A stretch of DNA of 7,288 bases, taken from assembly GCA_030624545.1 (NCBI GenBank), contig JAUXJX010000090.1, positions 1-7,288 of the forward strand, read 5' to 3'. A program made the position numbers and the translations under genes. Below the pieces are notes generated by a model that did no database searches, had not been told where the DNA came from, and was given only the letters and a program-made list of their open reading frames with translations. Positions 5,647 to 7,288 of the stretch are shown here, piece by piece (the stretch's first letter is position 1; every line of letters starts with the position of its first letter). The stretch comes from Bacteroidota bacterium. GTDB lineage: Bacteria; Zhuqueibacterota; JdFR-76; DREG01.

Positions 5647-6702
5647 ATGAAGAGAAAACTTGTCCTGCTCGTTTTGGCCGGTGCAGTGTTATTCGGAGTT
5701 GCAAACGAAAGTCGAGCACAGAGTGAGGCCGGCATACTGTTCCTTCTTATTTCGCCAGGGGTTCGCGCTGACGGGATGGGCGAGGCGTTCGTAGCTCTAG
5801 CGGACGATGCTTCGGCTGTTTTCTGGAACCCGGGAGGTTTAGCTTTCCTGGAGCGACGTGAGTTTCTCTTCATGCATTCCAACTGGCTGCCACAGCTTAC
5901 TTCGGACCTGTTTTACGACTACGGTGCATATGCGCACCACGTAACCGGATTGGGCACTTTTGGTCTAAGTATTACATACATGAATTTCGGCGAGCAAAAC
6001 GTAACCCTCGAAAATGGGCCGGAAGTAGTTGACAAATTTACCAGTTACGATTTTGCTGTTTCCGGCGCATTCGGCACAAAAATAAGTCCAAATGTTGGTG
6101 TTGGCGTTAATATGAAGGTCATCCGGAGTAACCTGGCTCCGTTCGGCGCAGGCAAAGAAGAAGGCGAAGGACGTGCATGGACATTTGGGGTCGATCTTGG
6201 TGTGCTCTACAAGCATTTCTTATTTGATCGGTTAAACTTTGGCCTGAATTTGTCAAACATGGGTCCCAAAATTGCCTACATCGATGTGGAGCAAGCAGAC
6301 CCACAGCCTACAAATTTGAAAGTTGGCTTCGCCTATCGCATCCTCGATTCGGAGTACAATTCAATCACACTTACCGCAGATTTCAACAAACTGCTCGTCC
6401 GCAGGTTCCAAGACGGCACTTCTGATCCTTTTTACAAAGCAATTTTCACCTCCTGGACCGACGATCCTTTTAAGACGGAGATGAAAAAGGTGATATCGCA
6501 CGTTGGGATGGAATACTGGTACAGTGATTTCTTTGCGCTTCGAGCTGGCTACTGGAATGACGAAATTGGAAAGGTGCATCCCACAACGTTCGGTGCGGGA
6601 ATAAAGTATTCCCTTTACAGAATTGATTTTGGCTACATAGCTGCCGGTAAGGGTCATCCATTGACCGATACGATGCGTTTTTCCTTCACGGCGGCATTTT
6701 AG
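5647..6702 (+). CDS. PorV/PorQ-family outer-membrane beta-barrel protein
   Basis: PorV-like proteins are FadL-type outer-membrane barrels. In type IX secretion, PorV shuttles substrates from the translocon to the attachment complex; many FCB genomes also encode paralogues of unknown role. The 351-aa product has a signal peptide (K2-K4, core 5-18, likely cleavage after S-R-A24). The family's N-terminal signature follows: a small hydrophobic segment (AGILFLLISPGVRA, 28-41), G-M-G-E-A-F (43-48) and ADDASAVFWNPGGLA (52-66). The rest alternates polar and hydrophobic residues in strand-like stretches with many Gly/Tyr/Phe/Asn turns, and it ends in Phe351, as usual for BAM-assembled barrels. Length is slightly short of, but compatible with, the family. 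It is preceded by a long structured leader and followed by an intrinsic terminator, so it is probably a single-gene transcript. I see no other T9SS gene here, so whether it is the true PorV or a paralogue is open; no symbol is given for that reason. Confidence 0.87.
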   Translation: MKRKLVLLVLAGAVLFGVANESRAQSEAGILFLLISPGVRADGMGEAFVALADDASAVFWNPGGLAFLERREFLFMHSNWLPQLTSDLFYDYGAYAHHVTGLGTFGLSITYMNFGEQNVTLENGPEVVDKFTSYDFAVSGAFGTKISPNVGVGVNMKVIRSNLAPFGAGKEEGEGRAWTFGVDLGVLYKHFLFDRLNFGLNLSNMGPKIAYIDVEQADPQPTNLKVGFAYRILDSEYNSITLTADFNKLLVRRFQDGTSDPFYKAIFTSWTDDPFKTEMKKVISHVGMEYWYSDFFALRAGYWNDEIGKVHPTTFGAGIKYSLYRIDFGYIAAGKGHPLTDTMRFSFTAAF

Positions 6703-6741
6703 CATTTCGAAAAAGCGGAATTCATAGTATTGTCTTTAGAG

Positions 6742-6770
6742 AACCGAGGTCAATTTTGGCCTCGGTTTTT
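6742..6770 (+). terminator. Intrinsic terminator after the porV-like gene
   Basis: AACCGAGGTC (6742-6751) and GGCCTCGGTT (6758-6767) form a 10-bp stem with one T-G wobble around a 6-nt loop (AATTTT). T's run on to 6770. It lies 39 nt beyond the stop codon and closely fits a rho-independent terminator. It separates the barrel gene from the next gene, which therefore needs its own promoter between 6771 and 6842. In that gap I see only a 6-bp inverted repeat ACGATC / GATCGT (6785-6790 / 6809-6814) and no clear promoter. Confidence 0.93.
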
Positions 6771-6842
6771 CATATCTCCCAAATACGATCGCAGGATCCC
6801 AACACACGGATCGTTAAGCAACAAAGATTAATCGAAATCTAG

Positions 6843-7288
6843 ATGCCTCGAAATTGTAAGTGCCTAGCACGATTCCTGATCGAAACGATTATTTCGCTGA
6901 TTATTCTGCTGTCTTTTCTCCTGATGACAAATTCGCACTTGGCGGCGCAAGGCTTAAGTTTGAAGACCTTACTAACCCCTTCGTACAAAACCAGCGGGAT
7001 TAGCGAACAAGATCTGCTAAACATCGACTATTTCAACAAGCAAGCGAAAAACAGATATGCCAAAGCCCACTCGCTACCTCGAACCCTGCGAATCGTGATC
7101 CTCCGAGTATCGTTTCTACCGGACACGCTTGCGACCACCACCGGTGACGGCACTTTCAACCTCACGCCAAACGACTCAACCATCATAGATCCGCCACCAC
7201 ATGACCGGGAGTATTTTCTGGCCCAACTTACGGCCGCGTCTCATTACTACCGGTCGGTTTCCAATGAAAACTTGATCTTGACCGGGGA
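6843..7288 (+). CDS. Secreted protein, N-terminal part only; possible M6-like metalloprotease
   Basis: The frame is open from ATG 6843 to the window end (148 codons plus two bases), with an in-frame TAG immediately before the ATG. The N-terminus has basic residues (R3, K6, R10), a long hydrophobic segment (about 11-28) and a plausible cleavage site near L-A-A35, so the protein is exported. The mature start contains L-R-I-V-I-L-R-V-S-F (82-91), a beta-strand-like run, then TTTGDGTF (98-105), DPPPHDREYF (116-125) and SHYYRSVSNENL (133-144). From memory this resembles the start of the catalytic region of M6 (immune inhibitor A-like) proteases, in which a strand precedes a 'YY..vS.g.l' segment. 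The zinc motif HExxH would lie beyond the window, so the assignment is tentative. No Shine-Dalgarno is visible upstream. Placement after a PorV-like gene suggests, but does not show, a type IX secretion substrate. Confidence 0.75.
   Translation, partial: MPRNCKCLARFLIETIISLIILLSFLLMTNSHLAAQGLSLKTLLTPSYKTSGISEQDLLNIDYFNKQAKNRYAKAHSLPRTLRIVILRVSFLPDTLATTTGDGTFNLTPNDSTIIDPPPHDREYFLAQLTAASHYYRSVSNENLILTG

Noticed and set aside
5589..5882. Minus-strand 97-codon frame over the barrel gene start and leader
   Set aside because: It is antisense to the signal peptide and family signature of the barrel protein, with a basic, low-complexity translation.
1..7288. CRISPR array, tRNA, rRNA, insertion sequence or phage genes
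   Set aside because: No regularly spaced repeats, cloverleaf-like segments, rRNA-like stretches or transposase/integrase motifs were seen on either strand.

Overview
The window looks like chromosomal DNA of a Gram-negative (diderm) bacterium, most likely from the FCB superphylum in the broad sense (Bacteroidota, Ignavibacteria, Calditrichota, KSB1 and relatives). The main evidence is a PorV/PorQ-family outer-membrane barrel, a family tied to the type IX secretion system, next to a secreted M6-like protein whose N-terminus I associate with such genomes. One gene has a strong Shine-Dalgarno (GGAGG) and a candidate sigma70-type promoter (TTGACA / TATAAA). These argue mildly against a classical Bacteroidia member, where strong Shine-Dalgarno sites are rare and the promoter consensus differs. 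The lineage call is inference. I see no transposase, phage gene, CRISPR array, tRNA or rRNA.

Left half, minus strand, read right to left: a response regulator with a C-terminal HD-GYP domain (3837-4934); a large LysM-bearing MltD-type lytic transglycosylase (1425-3458); and a DUF1343 / NamZ-type exo-N-acetylmuramidase lipoprotein (1-1249), cut by the window edge a few residues before its expected end. The last two enzymes both attack the glycan strands of peptidoglycan, so this is a murein-turnover pair. The upstream regulator probably degrades cyclic di-GMP. The gaps (378 and 175 nt) are too long to assume a single tight operon.

Centre: a 706-nt gene-free divergent region (4935-5640). It holds a 7-bp palindrome at 5070-5086, a candidate promoter at 5375-5401 and then an unusually structured leader for the rightward gene. 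A 13-bp perfect inverted repeat (5462-5474 / 5525-5537) encloses an A+T-rich 50 nt. After it comes a hairpin-plus-T-tract (5562-5614) whose 5' arm can instead pair with an upstream sequence (5536-5549). Two mutually exclusive structures just before the ribosome-binding site are the usual layout of a transcription attenuator. This is the most interesting feature of the window and matches no riboswitch class I recognise.

Right half, plus strand: the PorV/PorQ-family barrel gene (5647-6702), a textbook intrinsic terminator (6742-6770), and the N-terminal 148 codons of a signal-peptide-bearing protein (6843 to the window end), possibly an M6-like secreted metalloprotease. If that reading is right, a possible T9SS-type substrate lies directly after a PorV-like shuttle/barrel gene. 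The sorting domain that would settle this is outside the window.
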